Shown here piece by piece: positions 17,301 through 25,332 of a DNA stretch of 64,000 nucleotides. Source of the stretch: an uncultured Collinsella sp. (GTDB taxonomy: Bacteria; Actinomycetota; Coriobacteriia; Coriobacteriales; Coriobacteriaceae); contig CABSNU010000008.1 of assembly GCA_902479135.1 (NCBI GenBank), forward strand, positions 11,731 through 75,730, written 5' to 3'. Each line of letters opens with the position of its first letter. Position 1 is the stretch's first letter. The notes beneath the pieces were generated by a model, which worked only from the letters and a program-made list of their open reading frames with translations, had not been told where the DNA came from and did no database searches. Made by a program: the position numbers and the translations under genes.

Positions 17301-18686
17301 CTAATCGATCTTGTTGTTGGTCAGACCGGCGCGGAACACGGTGGCGTCGCCATCGGCCTGGCTCGGATCGTAGAGGTTCAGGGCAGCCACGTACATGGCG
17401 GCAGCGGTGACCAGGTCGTCCTTGTAGGTGACCTCGTTGGGAGCGTGGGCCTGAGACTCGGCACCCGGGCCAAAGCCGACGCAGGGGATGCCATAGCGGC
17501 CCTGGATGGAGACGCAGTTCGTGGAGAAGGTCCACTTGTCGCACAGCGGACGACCGGTGCGCTTGTCCATGCTGGGCTCGCAGCCGATGCGCTCGTCACC
17601 GAACATAGCCTTGTGGGCGTCGACGAGGGCCTTGACGTGCGGAGCGGTCTCCTTGTTGATCCACGTGGGGAAGTAAGCCTCGGTCTCGTAGACCTCGCCG
17701 GTCCAGGACGGACGGTCGTACATGTACATGGAGACCTTCACGTCGTCGCCGTACTTCTTGGCGGCCGGCAGGTTGCGGATCTCGTCCAGGCAGGACTCCC
17801 AGGTCTCACCGGCGGTCATACGACGGTCGATGGAGATGGCGCAGGAGTCGGCCACGGCGCAACGGCTGGGGCTGGTGTAGAAGATCTGGCTGACGGTGCA
17901 GGTGCCGCGGCCCAGGAAGCGAGCGTCCTCAAAGTGCTCGGGGTTGTACTTGGGGTCGAGCATCTTGACGAGACCCTTGATGTCGGTCGACTCGTCGCAG
18001 CCGTTGTTGTTGAGGGCGCGGACGTCGGCGATGATGTCGGCCATCTTGTAGATGGCGTTGTCGCCGCGGTCGGGAGCGGAGCCGTGGCAGGAGGTGCCGT
18101 GAACGTCGACGCGGATCTCCATGCGGCCGCGGTGACCGCGATAGATGCCGCCGTCGGTGGGCTCGGTGGAAATGACGAACTCGGGCTTAATGCCGTCCTT
18201 GTTGTAGATGTACTGCCAGCACATGCCGTCGCAGTCCTCTTCCTGGACGGTGCCGACGACCATGATCTTGTAGCCCTCGGGGATGAGGCCCATGTCCTTC
18301 ATCATCTTGGCAGCGTAGGTAGCAGAGGCCATGCCACCCTCCTGGTCGGAGCCGCCGCGGCCGTAGATGATCTCGTCGGTCTCGTAGCCCTCATAGGGAT
18401 CGGCATCCCAGTTCTCGATGTTGCCGATGCCGACGGTGTCGATGTGGGAGTCGATGGCGATGATCCTGTCGCCCTCGCCCATAAAGCCCATAACGTTGCC
18501 CAGGCCGTCAACCTTGACCTCGTCATAGCCAAGGCTCTCCATCTCGGCCTTGATGCAAGCGACAACCTCGCCCTCCTCGCAAGACTCAGAGGGGTGAGAG
18601 ATCATGGCGCGAAGAAAACGCGTCATATCAGCACGGTGAGACTCAGCAGCGTTTTTAATTGCCTCAAAATCGAGCTCTTTAGCCAT
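17301..18686 (-). CDS. ygeY: YgeY-family M20 metallohydrolase
   Basis: A 461-aa M20-family di-zinc hydrolase. Metal-site segments are AIDSHIDTVG, YGRGGSDQEGGMAS and QEEDCDGMCW, and a lid/dimerisation domain follows from about residue 190. YgeY is part of the anaerobic purine cluster and is predicted to hydrolyse an acylated amino-acid-like intermediate before YgeX acts. The ATG at 18684-18686 has AAAGG 9 bp upstream; a TTG three codons earlier would touch that site and is rejected. It lies 239 bp after ygeX, and the gap holds a large hairpin. Confidence 0.9.
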   Translation of the reverse strand: MAKELDFEAIKNAAESHRADMTRFLRAMISHPSESCEEGEVVACIKAEMESLGYDEVKVDGLGNVMGFMGEGDRIIAIDSHIDTVGIGNIENWDADPYEGYETDEIIYGRGGSDQEGGMASATYAAKMMKDMGLIPEGYKIMVVGTVQEEDCDGMCWQYIYNKDGIKPEFVISTEPTDGGIYRGHRGRMEIRVDVHGTSCHGSAPDRGDNAIYKMADIIADVRALNNNGCDESTDIKGLVKMLDPKYNPEHFEDARFLGRGTCTVSQIFYTSPSRCAVADSCAISIDRRMTAGETWESCLDEIRNLPAAKKYGDDVKVSMYMYDRPSWTGEVYETEAYFPTWINKETAPHVKALVDAHKAMFGDERIGCEPSMDKRTGRPLCDKWTFSTNCVSIQGRYGIPCVGFGPGAESQAHAPNEVTYKDDLVTAAAMYVAALNLYDPSQADGDATVFRAGLTNNKID

Positions 18687-18802
18687 AACAGTCAACCTTT
18701 CTACAAGGGTTTACCTACAGGTGGATTTCTTTCAGATAGATCACTTGTGCCAAGCAACGTGAGGTCGAGCACCCGGCAAGCAAGTAACCATAGGAGGCGG
18801 AC

Positions 18803-18900
18803 GGAGGACTTTGCTCCGTCGCGAGTTCCGCACGAGCCGGAGAGCACTTAATGTGCTCTCCGTGCGAGCAGGACTGTCCGAGCAGGGAGTAAAGTCCTCC
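18803..18900 (-). other. Large two-tier hairpin between ygeX and ygeY
   Basis: Outer arms 18803-18817 and 18886-18900 pair over 14 of 15 positions (GGAGGACTTT with AAAGTCCTCC, then CTCC with GGAG). An inner perfect 10-bp stem, CGGAGAGCAC with GTGCTCTCCG, lies at 18838-18862. It occupies the 239-bp gap between the two cistrons. No T-run follows. Could be an RNA processing signal, an attenuator, or a structured RNA. Confidence 0.6.
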
Positions 18901-18925
18901 GGCCGACTCCGGACAGGTCAGTCTG

Positions 18926-20140
18926 CTAGCAGGTCGGATACTCGCCCTCCCAGACGATGCGACGGTACTGATCCGGATCGGTGTCGCCCTCGGTGGAGAA
19001 GCAGAGCACGGAGCTCGTCTTGTCCAGGCCGATGAGCTCCTTGAGCTCGGCGTACTCGGGGTCGAGCATGAGGGTCTCGACCAGACCGGTGGTCACAGCG
19101 CCGGACTCGCCGGAGATGACGCGCGGGTCGCCCTTCTCGGGAGCGCCCAGGGTGCGCATGCCGCGAGCGGTGACCCAGTCGGGGCAGGACACGAAGGCGG
19201 TAGTGTGGTTGCGCAGGATATCCCAGCCCAGGATGTTGGGCTCGCCACAGCACAGGCCGGCCATGATGGAGGGCATGTCGCCGTCCACGATGCGCGGATC
19301 GCCGTCGCCGGCGGCAGCGCCCTTGTACAGGCAGGCGGCCGGAGCGCACTCGACCACGACAAAGGTCGGCGGGTTATCGGGATAGAGGTTGGTGAAGTAG
19401 CCCACCACGGCGCCGGCAAGCGAACCCACGCCAGCCTGGACAAAGACGTGCGTCGGGCGGTTGATGGCCATCTCGCGCAGCTGCTCGGCAGCCTCGGAAG
19501 CCATGGTGCCGTAGCCCTCCATGATCCAAGACGGGATCTTCTCGTAGCCCTCCCAGGCGGTGTCCTGAACGATGACGCCGCGCTCGCAGGCATCGGCCTC
19601 GGCGGCGGCCATGCGCACGCACTCGTCGTAGTTGACCTCTTCGATGGTCACCGTGGCGCCCTCGGCGGCGATGTTATCGAAGCGGGGCTTGGTGGAACCC
19701 TTGGGCATGTGCACGACGGCCTTCTGGCCCAGCTTGTTGGCAGCCCATGCCACGCCGCGGCCATGATTGCCGTCGGTGGCGGTAAAGAAGGTAGCCTGGC
19801 CAAAGTCCTCGGCCAGTTGATCGGAGGTCAGGTAATCGAAGGTGCAGTCGGCAACGTCCTTGCCGGTCTCGTCGGCAATGTAGTTGGCCATGGCAAACGA
19901 ACCGCCCAGAACCTTAAAGGCGTTGAGGCCAAAGCGATAGCTCTCGTCCTTAACGCACAGGTTGGACAGGCCCAGGCGCGTGGCCTGGCCGTCCAGGCGG
20001 GCAAGCGGAGTGACGGTGTACTGGGGGAACGACTGGTGGAAGGCGCGGGCCTTCTTCACGTGGTCGAGACTCATGATTCCCAAGTGCTTGTCATCGCTCT
20101 TGGGCATCGTGTTGCTCGCCCACTGGATCTTATCGGCCAT
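18926..20140 (-). CDS. ygeX: 2,3-Diaminopropionate ammonia-lyase
   Basis: A 404-aa fold-type II PLP enzyme. The PLP lysine is K76 in RFGLNAFKVLGG, matching the position in the E. coli enzyme, and TATDGNHGRGVAWAA is the conserved Asn-Gly-Asn/His-type loop. It cleaves 2,3-diaminopropionate to pyruvate and two ammonia, by way of an aminoacrylate intermediate. It is the first gene of the left purine operon; AAGGAG lies 8 bp before the ATG. The divergent regulator at 20418 faces it across 277 bp with two palindromic operator candidates. Confidence 0.94.
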   Translation of the reverse strand: MADKIQWASNTMPKSDDKHLGIMSLDHVKKARAFHQSFPQYTVTPLARLDGQATRLGLSNLCVKDESYRFGLNAFKVLGGSFAMANYIADETGKDVADCTFDYLTSDQLAEDFGQATFFTATDGNHGRGVAWAANKLGQKAVVHMPKGSTKPRFDNIAAEGATVTIEEVNYDECVRMAAAEADACERGVIVQDTAWEGYEKIPSWIMEGYGTMASEAAEQLREMAINRPTHVFVQAGVGSLAGAVVGYFTNLYPDNPPTFVVVECAPAACLYKGAAAGDGDPRIVDGDMPSIMAGLCCGEPNILGWDILRNHTTAFVSCPDWVTARGMRTLGAPEKGDPRVISGESGAVTTGLVETLMLDPEYAELKELIGLDKTSSVLCFSTEGDTDPDQYRRIVWEGEYPTC

Positions 20141-20232
20141 ACGGTGAACTCCTTAAGTCCTCTCTTGCCGGCCCCCGCATACGCGTTTCAGCCCATTCCC
20201 ATTCATGCGGCTGAACTTTTATGTGGATGCCA

Positions 20233-20247
20233 AACAAAAAGTTTGTT
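20233..20247. promoter_or_regulatory. Operator candidate 1, AACAAANNGTTTGTT
   Basis: AACAAAAAGTTTGTT, palindromic arms AACAAA and TTTGTT. It lies about 93 bp upstream of the ygeX start and 171 bp upstream of the regulator start. Confidence 0.55.
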
Positions 20248-20283
20248 AGCAATGTTCTATCACACTTTTTGATTGGAATACCT

Positions 20284-20298
20284 AACAAATTGTTTGTT
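20284..20298. promoter_or_regulatory. Operator candidate 2, AACAAANNGTTTGTT
   Basis: AACAAATTGTTTGTT, the same arms and centre length as the first copy. The 51-bp offset is close to five helical turns, so both sites face the same side of the DNA. Confidence 0.55.
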
Positions 20299-20417
20299 GC
20301 CGTAATCGGTAACTTTTCGCCGCCGAACGGTCACGTAATGCAGCGACACTTTCGTTATTTGCGAACAAGTGGGGTTTATGGCAAAGTGTGCCCAAACTAA
20401 TTTTTAGGAAGGCACCC

Positions 20418-21071
20418 ATGACCCCCGCACAGATTGAGTTTTATAAGCGTCTCGCACACGGTTTGGCGCTGCAATTTGGCCCCAACTGCGAAGTTGTCGT
20501 CCACGACCTGGAGACCGAGGACGTGGACCACTCCATCGTGGTGATCGAAAACGGCCACGTAAGCGGGCGCAAGCTGGGCGATGGCCCCAGTCATATTGTG
20601 TTTGAGTCCATGCACGAGGGCGCCACCGACGTACGCGACCGCGAGCCGTACCTCACCAAAACCACCGACGGTAAGCTGCTCAAGTCCTCAACGATCTTTA
20701 TCCGCAACGACGAGGGCAAGCCCGTCGGCATTTTGGGCATTAACTTTGACATTACGCTTATGAAGGCTTTTGAGCGCTCGCTCGACGCTTTCACCGGCAC
20801 CGGCGGCACGGGCTACACCGAGCCCGAGCCCATTACCAAAAACATCGGTGACCTGCTCGAGGACCTGCTGCGCGAGTGCGAGCAATACGTGGGCAAGCCC
20901 GCGGCGCTCATGACCAAAGACGAGCGCATTCGCGCCATTGGCTACCTCGACCGTCGCGGCGCCTTCCTCATTTCCAAGTCGAGCGAACGCGCCTGCGAGT
21001 TCTTTGGCATCTCTAAGTACAGCTTCTATAGCTACCTTAACGAGGCAAAGGCTACGGCCAGCGACAAGTAA
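20418..21071 (+). CDS. YheO/DauR-type PAS-HTH transcriptional regulator, left copy
   Basis: A 217-aa regulator. Residues 1 to about 120 form the YheO-like PAS domain (LQFGPNCEVVVHDLE, SSTIFIRNDEGKPVGILGIN). Residues about 150-217 form the DauR-like helix-turn-helix (ACEFFGISKYSFYSYLNEAK). The family includes DauR, a repressor of D-arginine catabolism, and its PAS domain binds small ligands. The ATG at 20418 follows AGGAAGG by 5 bp; a GTG upstream has no ribosome-binding site. It is divergent from ygeX. A second member at 40523 has the same arrangement at the other purine operon. Confidence 0.88.
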   Translation: MTPAQIEFYKRLAHGLALQFGPNCEVVVHDLETEDVDHSIVVIENGHVSGRKLGDGPSHIVFESMHEGATDVRDREPYLTKTTDGKLLKSSTIFIRNDEGKPVGILGINFDITLMKAFERSLDAFTGTGGTGYTEPEPITKNIGDLLEDLLRECEQYVGKPAALMTKDERIRAIGYLDRRGAFLISKSSERACEFFGISKYSFYSYLNEAKATASDK

Positions 21072-21194
21072 GAAGTTCGCCGAGTCGCCCCTCCCCTTTT
21101 GGGCGCGAGTTCTGGAATGCACGAATCCGAGACTCGACTGCAAGGCAAGTTCCATATAATCGATGAGATAAGCATTTCGAAAGGGTGGAACAGA

Positions 21195-22193
21195 ATGGCG
21201 TTGAGCAAGGCATCGTGCACCGGTCGCGGAGTGACTCCGGCAATTGGTGGACACGTGCACCACATGTTCGATGAAGACGAAGACGATCTGTTTGCGTTGA
21301 GCCTCGACGACGTGATGGACGATCGCCCCTGGACCGCCGACGAGCTCATGGGCGGCGGGACTCGCCCGTCAAGCCCGAATCCCTCGCTCGCGCCGAAACC
21401 CGCGCAGGCACCTGCGCCTGTGCCTGTTTCGGCACCTGCGCCTGCACCGATACCCGCACCTGCTCCGGCAACCATGCCCGCTCCCCGCCCCGCAAGCGAC
21501 CCGTCCGAGACGGCGGCGTTTCTTGCCGCGGCGGCGCAGGGCAAATCGACCGACAGCACCGTTATGTACAGCGCCCAGCAGCTACCTGTTCCTGCGGCAC
21601 GAAAGTCTCCGATCACAAGACTCGATGAGCCCACTGCCCATCAGGCTGCCTACGACTCGTGGGCAGCGGCCGATCTGGACGAGACCTCTACCGGCATGCC
21701 GGCACTCGACGTTCCGGTTAATCCGCTTTTTGCCGCCAACACGAGTGCCGCGGACCATGAGGGCGGTGCGGCATATTCCGATTATTCCAATGAATACTCC
21801 GATGCCGCCCGCATTGAAACCGAAGACTATGGCGCGGCGTCGAGCGATTACATTAACGATCCGTTCGCCGCTCCGTCTGCACCCGTTTACGAATCGAATG
21901 TTCAAGCAGAGGCCGCGTCCGCGCCGGCATACACCAAAAGCGCGGCAGAGGGGCGCTTCTCCGATTATTACGCCAAGGAAAAGTCCCCGCGCTTTTCGGA
22001 ATTTCCGCAGGCAGTCAAGGTCGCCTTTATTGTCATTGTTGTGGCACTGCTCGGCGTGATCGCGTTTGAGGGGTTCCAGCTGTTCCGCGGCCCCACCGCA
22101 TCCGAATCGGCAACTCAGCAACAAGAGAACGACAACGAGCATCTGGACATCAACACCCTCAAGGGTGACCCCAACGACGGGAACGACGATTAG
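21195..22193 (+). CDS. Pro/Ala-rich single-pass membrane protein, function unknown
   Basis: A 332-aa protein that I do not recognise. Residues 1-60 are acidic (HHMFDEDEDDLFALSLDDV), residues about 65-100 are a Pro-Ala repeat (APAPVPVSAPAPAPIPAPAP), the middle is rich in Asp, Ser and Tyr, and one membrane helix lies near residue 280-297 (VAFIVIVVALLGVIAFEGF) followed by a 33-residue acidic tail. The likely topology is a cytoplasmic disordered N-terminus with a short outside tail, but the reverse cannot be excluded. Start is the ATG at 21195 after AAAGGGTGG. It ends 36 bp from the convergent ATPase gene. Confidence 0.7.
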   Translation: MALSKASCTGRGVTPAIGGHVHHMFDEDEDDLFALSLDDVMDDRPWTADELMGGGTRPSSPNPSLAPKPAQAPAPVPVSAPAPAPIPAPAPATMPAPRPASDPSETAAFLAAAAQGKSTDSTVMYSAQQLPVPAARKSPITRLDEPTAHQAAYDSWAAADLDETSTGMPALDVPVNPLFAANTSAADHEGGAAYSDYSNEYSDAARIETEDYGAASSDYINDPFAAPSAPVYESNVQAEAASAPAYTKSAAEGRFSDYYAKEKSPRFSEFPQAVKVAFIVIVVALLGVIAFEGFQLFRGPTASESATQQQENDNEHLDINTLKGDPNDGNDD

Positions 22194-22229
22194 CAAGGGC
22201 TGGGGGCGGCCAGAAAAGCCAACGACGCG

Positions 22230-23552
22230 CTACGGCTCCAAAAAGCCCGCCATGAAGATAGGCAGATACAGCACGTCCCCATCGCGGTGTAGGTTGCACT
22301 CCGCAAGTACCAGGGCACGATCTATGCCGTAGCCTTTCGTCGCGAGTGCATTGTCGAGCGCTGCATGGGATTTAAAGCTCTTGCCCGATTTAACCTCGAT
22401 GGCGAGCACCTCCCCGTCGAGCGTTTCCTCAACAAAATCGAGCTCGCCGACCTTTTTCGACGTAAAGTAACGCAGTCTAAATCCATGTGCTTTGAGCTCT
22501 TGGGCAACAAAACCCTCAAATGCCGCCCCCATATTCATGCCAAAGGCGCCTTTTGCCTCGCCATCAAAAACGCCCTGGGCGACCTTTTTGGAATATGACG
22601 ACATGAGCATGCCGGTATCCAGGTAAAACAGCTTAAAGAGATTCCGCTGCTCCCCCATTAAAAGAGGCGCCACCGGTGCGGTCACGTTATATACGGGAAG
22701 CGCGACACCCGCCTCCGACAACCAGAGAAAATGGTCTGTCACCTGCGAAAAACGTTTGACGCCGCTAATCGAGGACAACTTGAATCGCTTATTCTTTGAT
22801 CCCGCCTCGCTGGGAATCAAATCGTATATATCGCGAATAACCAAGCGCAGCTCGGGCGGCGCATACTTTGCGATGTCATCGCGATACAGGGCATGAAGGT
22901 CGCGGTGGATGTTCCGGACCTCGTCAACATTACGCGTCGCCAAGAAAGCATTGACCGCATCGGGCATACCGCCCACCACCACATATTGGTGGAACAGATC
23001 GAGCAGACGATCATACAGGTAGTCGGGAAGTTCCTTTTCGTCCCCAAGACAGCCTTGGAGCATGTCGAACGCGTTGGCAGCAACGCCATTTGCCCAGCAG
23101 AACTCCTCAAAGTCGAGGGGATACATTTGGACCTGCTCGACGAAACCCACCGGCAAGGAATCAATGCCCTCGAGTTCAACGCCGAGAAGTGATCCGGTAA
23201 GGATGTAGCGATAATCGCCGCGCTGCACGAGGTACTTGATAAACGTCACCACATTGGGGCATCGCTGCACTTCATCGATAACCACAACAGTCTTGTTGGC
23301 CACCATGGGCTGCGTCGCGGCGATGGACATGCGCATAAGCAGGTCGTCCGCGCTTTTCGCCGCCAAAAACGAATCGCGCACAGAAGTATCGGCGATAAGG
23401 TCAAACGTAACGACATTTTCGAACGATTCGTTTGCAAACGCGTTGACCAGATACGACTTTCCCACCTGACGTGCGCCCTTGACCAAAAGAGCCTTGTTGG
23501 GCGACAGGGCAAGCCAAGATTCAAACTGTGCCTTTGCTTTTCTCTGCAGCAT
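22230..23552 (-). CDS. AAA+ ATPase with DUF4143 C-terminal domain
   Basis: A 440-aa AAA+/DUF4143 protein. Walker A is KGARQVGKSYLV near residue 27 and Walker B is VVVIDEVQRCP near residue 93. The C-terminal part ends in a nuclease-like motif, GELDFVEETLDGEVLAIEVK, with the Asp...Glu-Val-Lys pattern of restriction-endonuclease folds. The family is common in gut bacteria and its role is unknown; links to defence or toxin systems are suspected. The ATG at 23550-23552 has GGGGGTG 6 bp upstream. Four direct repeats at 33-bp spacing lie upstream at 23591-23703. Confidence 0.85.
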   Translation of the reverse strand: MLQRKAKAQFESWLALSPNKALLVKGARQVGKSYLVNAFANESFENVVTFDLIADTSVRDSFLAAKSADDLLMRMSIAATQPMVANKTVVVIDEVQRCPNVVTFIKYLVQRGDYRYILTGSLLGVELEGIDSLPVGFVEQVQMYPLDFEEFCWANGVAANAFDMLQGCLGDEKELPDYLYDRLLDLFHQYVVVGGMPDAVNAFLATRNVDEVRNIHRDLHALYRDDIAKYAPPELRLVIRDIYDLIPSEAGSKNKRFKLSSISGVKRFSQVTDHFLWLSEAGVALPVYNVTAPVAPLLMGEQRNLFKLFYLDTGMLMSSYSKKVAQGVFDGEAKGAFGMNMGAAFEGFVAQELKAHGFRLRYFTSKKVGELDFVEETLDGEVLAIEVKSGKSFKSHAALDNALATKGYGIDRALVLAECNLHRDGDVLYLPIFMAGFLEP

Positions 23553-23590
23553 GAGCGCACCCCCTATTACGTGTTTATTTAGCACAAGGA

Positions 23591-23703
23591 TACACTTTTC
23601 CGGACTTTTTAGGTGTTTATTTCGACATTTTTCCGTAGTTTCCTAGTGCGGTATTTGACACTTTTCCGTATTTCTAACTGCCTGATTTTGACACTTTTCT
23701 TCC
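23591..23703. repeat. Four direct repeats at 33-bp period (GACACTTTTCCG)
   Basis: The motif GACACTTTTCCGTA and close variants begin at 23591, 23624, 23657 and 23690, so the period is exactly 33 bp three times. The remainder of each unit is less conserved but T-rich. The block lies 39-151 bp upstream of the ATPase start, reading CGGAAAAGTGTC on its coding strand. Looks like an operator or iteron array. Confidence 0.75.
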
Positions 23704-23741
23704 ACATCCTTTTTCTAGGGCCTGTCGCCAACATCGCAAGC

Positions 23742-24003
23742 GTTGCAAATCCCAGTCTGGAGCCAAATTCCGGGCCGTAGCTTCCGCTGAAGGCTCCAAC
23801 CGGAAACGACATCCCATTCTGAGCGCGAATTCCGGGTCGCAGTTTCCGCTAGGGCCCCATCGGGAAAGCGCATCCCGTTCCGAGCACCGATTCCGGGACG
23901 CGCTTTCCGTCTGGGGCCAGTTCGGAAAGTACGTCCCATTCCGAGCGCCGATTCTGGGATGTGCTTTCCACTTAGGACCTCAACCGGAAACTGCAGGCCA
24001 TTT
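23742..24003. repeat. Tandem hairpin array 1 (61-bp units)
   Basis: Units start at 23801, 23861, 23923 and 23985 (periods 60-62), preceded by a partial unit. Each is a ~48-base inverted repeat of type CGGAAAGCGCATCCCG ... CGGGATGCGCTTTCCG followed by a spacer near CTNGGGCC. Stem sequences differ between units while pairing is mostly kept. The same family is found at 25375-25680 and 30540-30660. Confidence 0.8.
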
Positions 24004-24252
24004 TGCACGGCGGCTCCGAAGGCCGCGCCACCGGACAGCAGCGACCGCTGTCTCTCCGCCCATATCACATGTCCTCGACCGCGCAATCCAAAGTCACAAA
24101 ACAGCAGGAAAAACTGCCTTTTTCACAAAAGTACACGCCCATAAACTTACCAGGCCGCCACAACTGGCGACCGTTCACGGGTGCCGATTACCGCCCACCG
24201 ATTCAGTTTTTAAAATTGACGTCAAAACAGGCCATCCACCTGCATGGTTAGA

Positions 24253-24274
24253 TTTTGGTCAGCTTTTGGTCAGC
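24253..24274. repeat. Tandem 11-bp repeat upstream of the AbiEi-like gene
   Basis: TTTTGGTCAGC occurs twice head to tail (24253-24263 and 24264-24274), 60-80 bp upstream of the start at 24334. The 11-bp period is one helical turn, which suits a regulator site. Confidence 0.5.
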
Positions 24275-24333
24275 TGAGCGGCAAGTTCCGGCTGATACGT
24301 TTTTGCTACCCCAAAAATAGGAGGCGGTAGCCC

Positions 24334-25332
24334 ATGTCGCATAGCAACGACCAACGTATCGACCAGCTGTTGACCCAAGCCGAGCAGGAGGGACGGTGCC
24401 TAATTCCCCCGAGCACGGCAATCCGAAAAGCGCTGCTGCGGCGCACCGGCAGCACGGTTGTCTCGCCCCTGCCGGGACTGTTCGCGCGCAAAGCGCGCTG
24501 GGAAGAGCTCAACCGAGCGCAACGTCATTGCGAGATCATCCGCGCCCTTGCGATCGCCCATCCCGATTGGACATTCTGTTCGTACTCTGCCGCGTGCCTG
24601 CTGGGTCTCGAAGTTTCGTGGCGACATCTGAACGTCGTGCATCTCTGTAGCTCGACAAAGCCATCGGCTCGTCCTGGAACGCGGATTCAGCGACACCAGA
24701 TTGAGCCTGTCGGCGCGATAGACCAAGGCGGCATATCAATAACACCACCCATTCAAACGGTAACAGATTGTCTGCTACAGACCGGTTTTGCCAACGGCAT
24801 GCCCATTGCCGATTCGGCAATCTCAAAGCTTGGCCTTACGCGAGGACGATTGATGGAAGAGGTTGAAAAACGGGCGGGTGCTCGCAACGGGCGCGCCGTC
24901 GCTACGGCCCTCACTACACTCCAATACGCTGACGCACGCGCCGAGAGCGGCGGGGAATCGGTCGCCCGGGCGGTCATGATCGAGACCGGTTTTGCGCCCG
25001 ACCAGCTTCAATACGAGCTGACGGACCCCTTCGATTCGACCAAATCCATGCGAACGGACTTTGTCTGGGAGCGCCAGGCAAAAGAGCTGACGCTGGGCGA
25101 ACTCGACGGACTGATCAAATATACCGACCAGACCATACTTGCCGGGCAAACCACGGCCGAGGCGCTCGTTGCCGAACGGCAACGCGAGGCGCACCTATCG
25201 ATTTACGGCCATCCGCTCGTCCGCTTTACCATGGGCGAGGTCCGCTCTTCAGGGACCTTGGCGAAAAAGCTGCAGACGGCAGGCATCAGGCAAACCGCGC
25301 TGCCGACATGGCTCAACGACGTGAAGCTGTAG
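24334..25332 (+). CDS. AbiEi-like antitoxin-fold protein, solitary
   Basis: A 332-aa protein resembling large actinobacterial proteins with an AbiEi-type N-terminal winged-helix part. Residues about 60-120 (SYSAACLLGLEVSW, then HLNVVHLCSS) fit the AbiEi fold, and the C-terminal half (DFVWERQAKELTLGELDG ... LVAERQREAHLSIYGH) has the look of a DUF559/Vsr-like nuclease-fold domain without a confirmed active site. No AbiEii toxin gene lies beside it. Start is supported by AGGAGG 9 bp upstream. It is flanked by hairpin arrays 1 and 2. Confidence 0.55.
   Translation: MSHSNDQRIDQLLTQAEQEGRCLIPPSTAIRKALLRRTGSTVVSPLPGLFARKARWEELNRAQRHCEIIRALAIAHPDWTFCSYSAACLLGLEVSWRHLNVVHLCSSTKPSARPGTRIQRHQIEPVGAIDQGGISITPPIQTVTDCLLQTGFANGMPIADSAISKLGLTRGRLMEEVEKRAGARNGRAVATALTTLQYADARAESGGESVARAVMIETGFAPDQLQYELTDPFDSTKSMRTDFVWERQAKELTLGELDGLIKYTDQTILAGQTTAEALVAERQREAHLSIYGHPLVRFTMGEVRSSGTLAKKLQTAGIRQTALPTWLNDVKL

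Larger units (their letters stand above)
20141..20417. promoter_or_regulatory. Divergent control region between ygeX and the PAS regulator
   Basis: A 277-bp AT-rich gap with two copies of AACAAANNGTTTGTT, at 20233-20247 and 20284-20298, spaced 51 bp start to start. Both are perfect palindromes apart from the central 3 bases. No clear sigma-70 promoter could be fixed for either gene. Probably the target of the divergent YheO/DauR-type regulator, but that is inference. Confidence 0.6.
23553..24333. other. Repeat-rich region between the divergent AAA+ ATPase and AbiEi-like genes
   Basis: A 781-bp stretch without a supported gene. It holds, in order, the 33-bp-period direct repeats (23591-23703), the first tandem hairpin array (23742-24003), unremarkable sequence, a tandem 11-bp repeat TTTTGGTCAGC (24253-24274), and the AGGAGG site of the next gene. 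Reading frames across the array repeat the same peptide and are not taken as genes. Confidence 0.7.

Noticed and set aside
23715..24086. Minus-strand frame of 123 aa across hairpin array 1
   Set aside because: Its sequence repeats the same peptide because the DNA is a tandem repeat; the same peptide appears in a frame over array 2. No ribosome-binding site.
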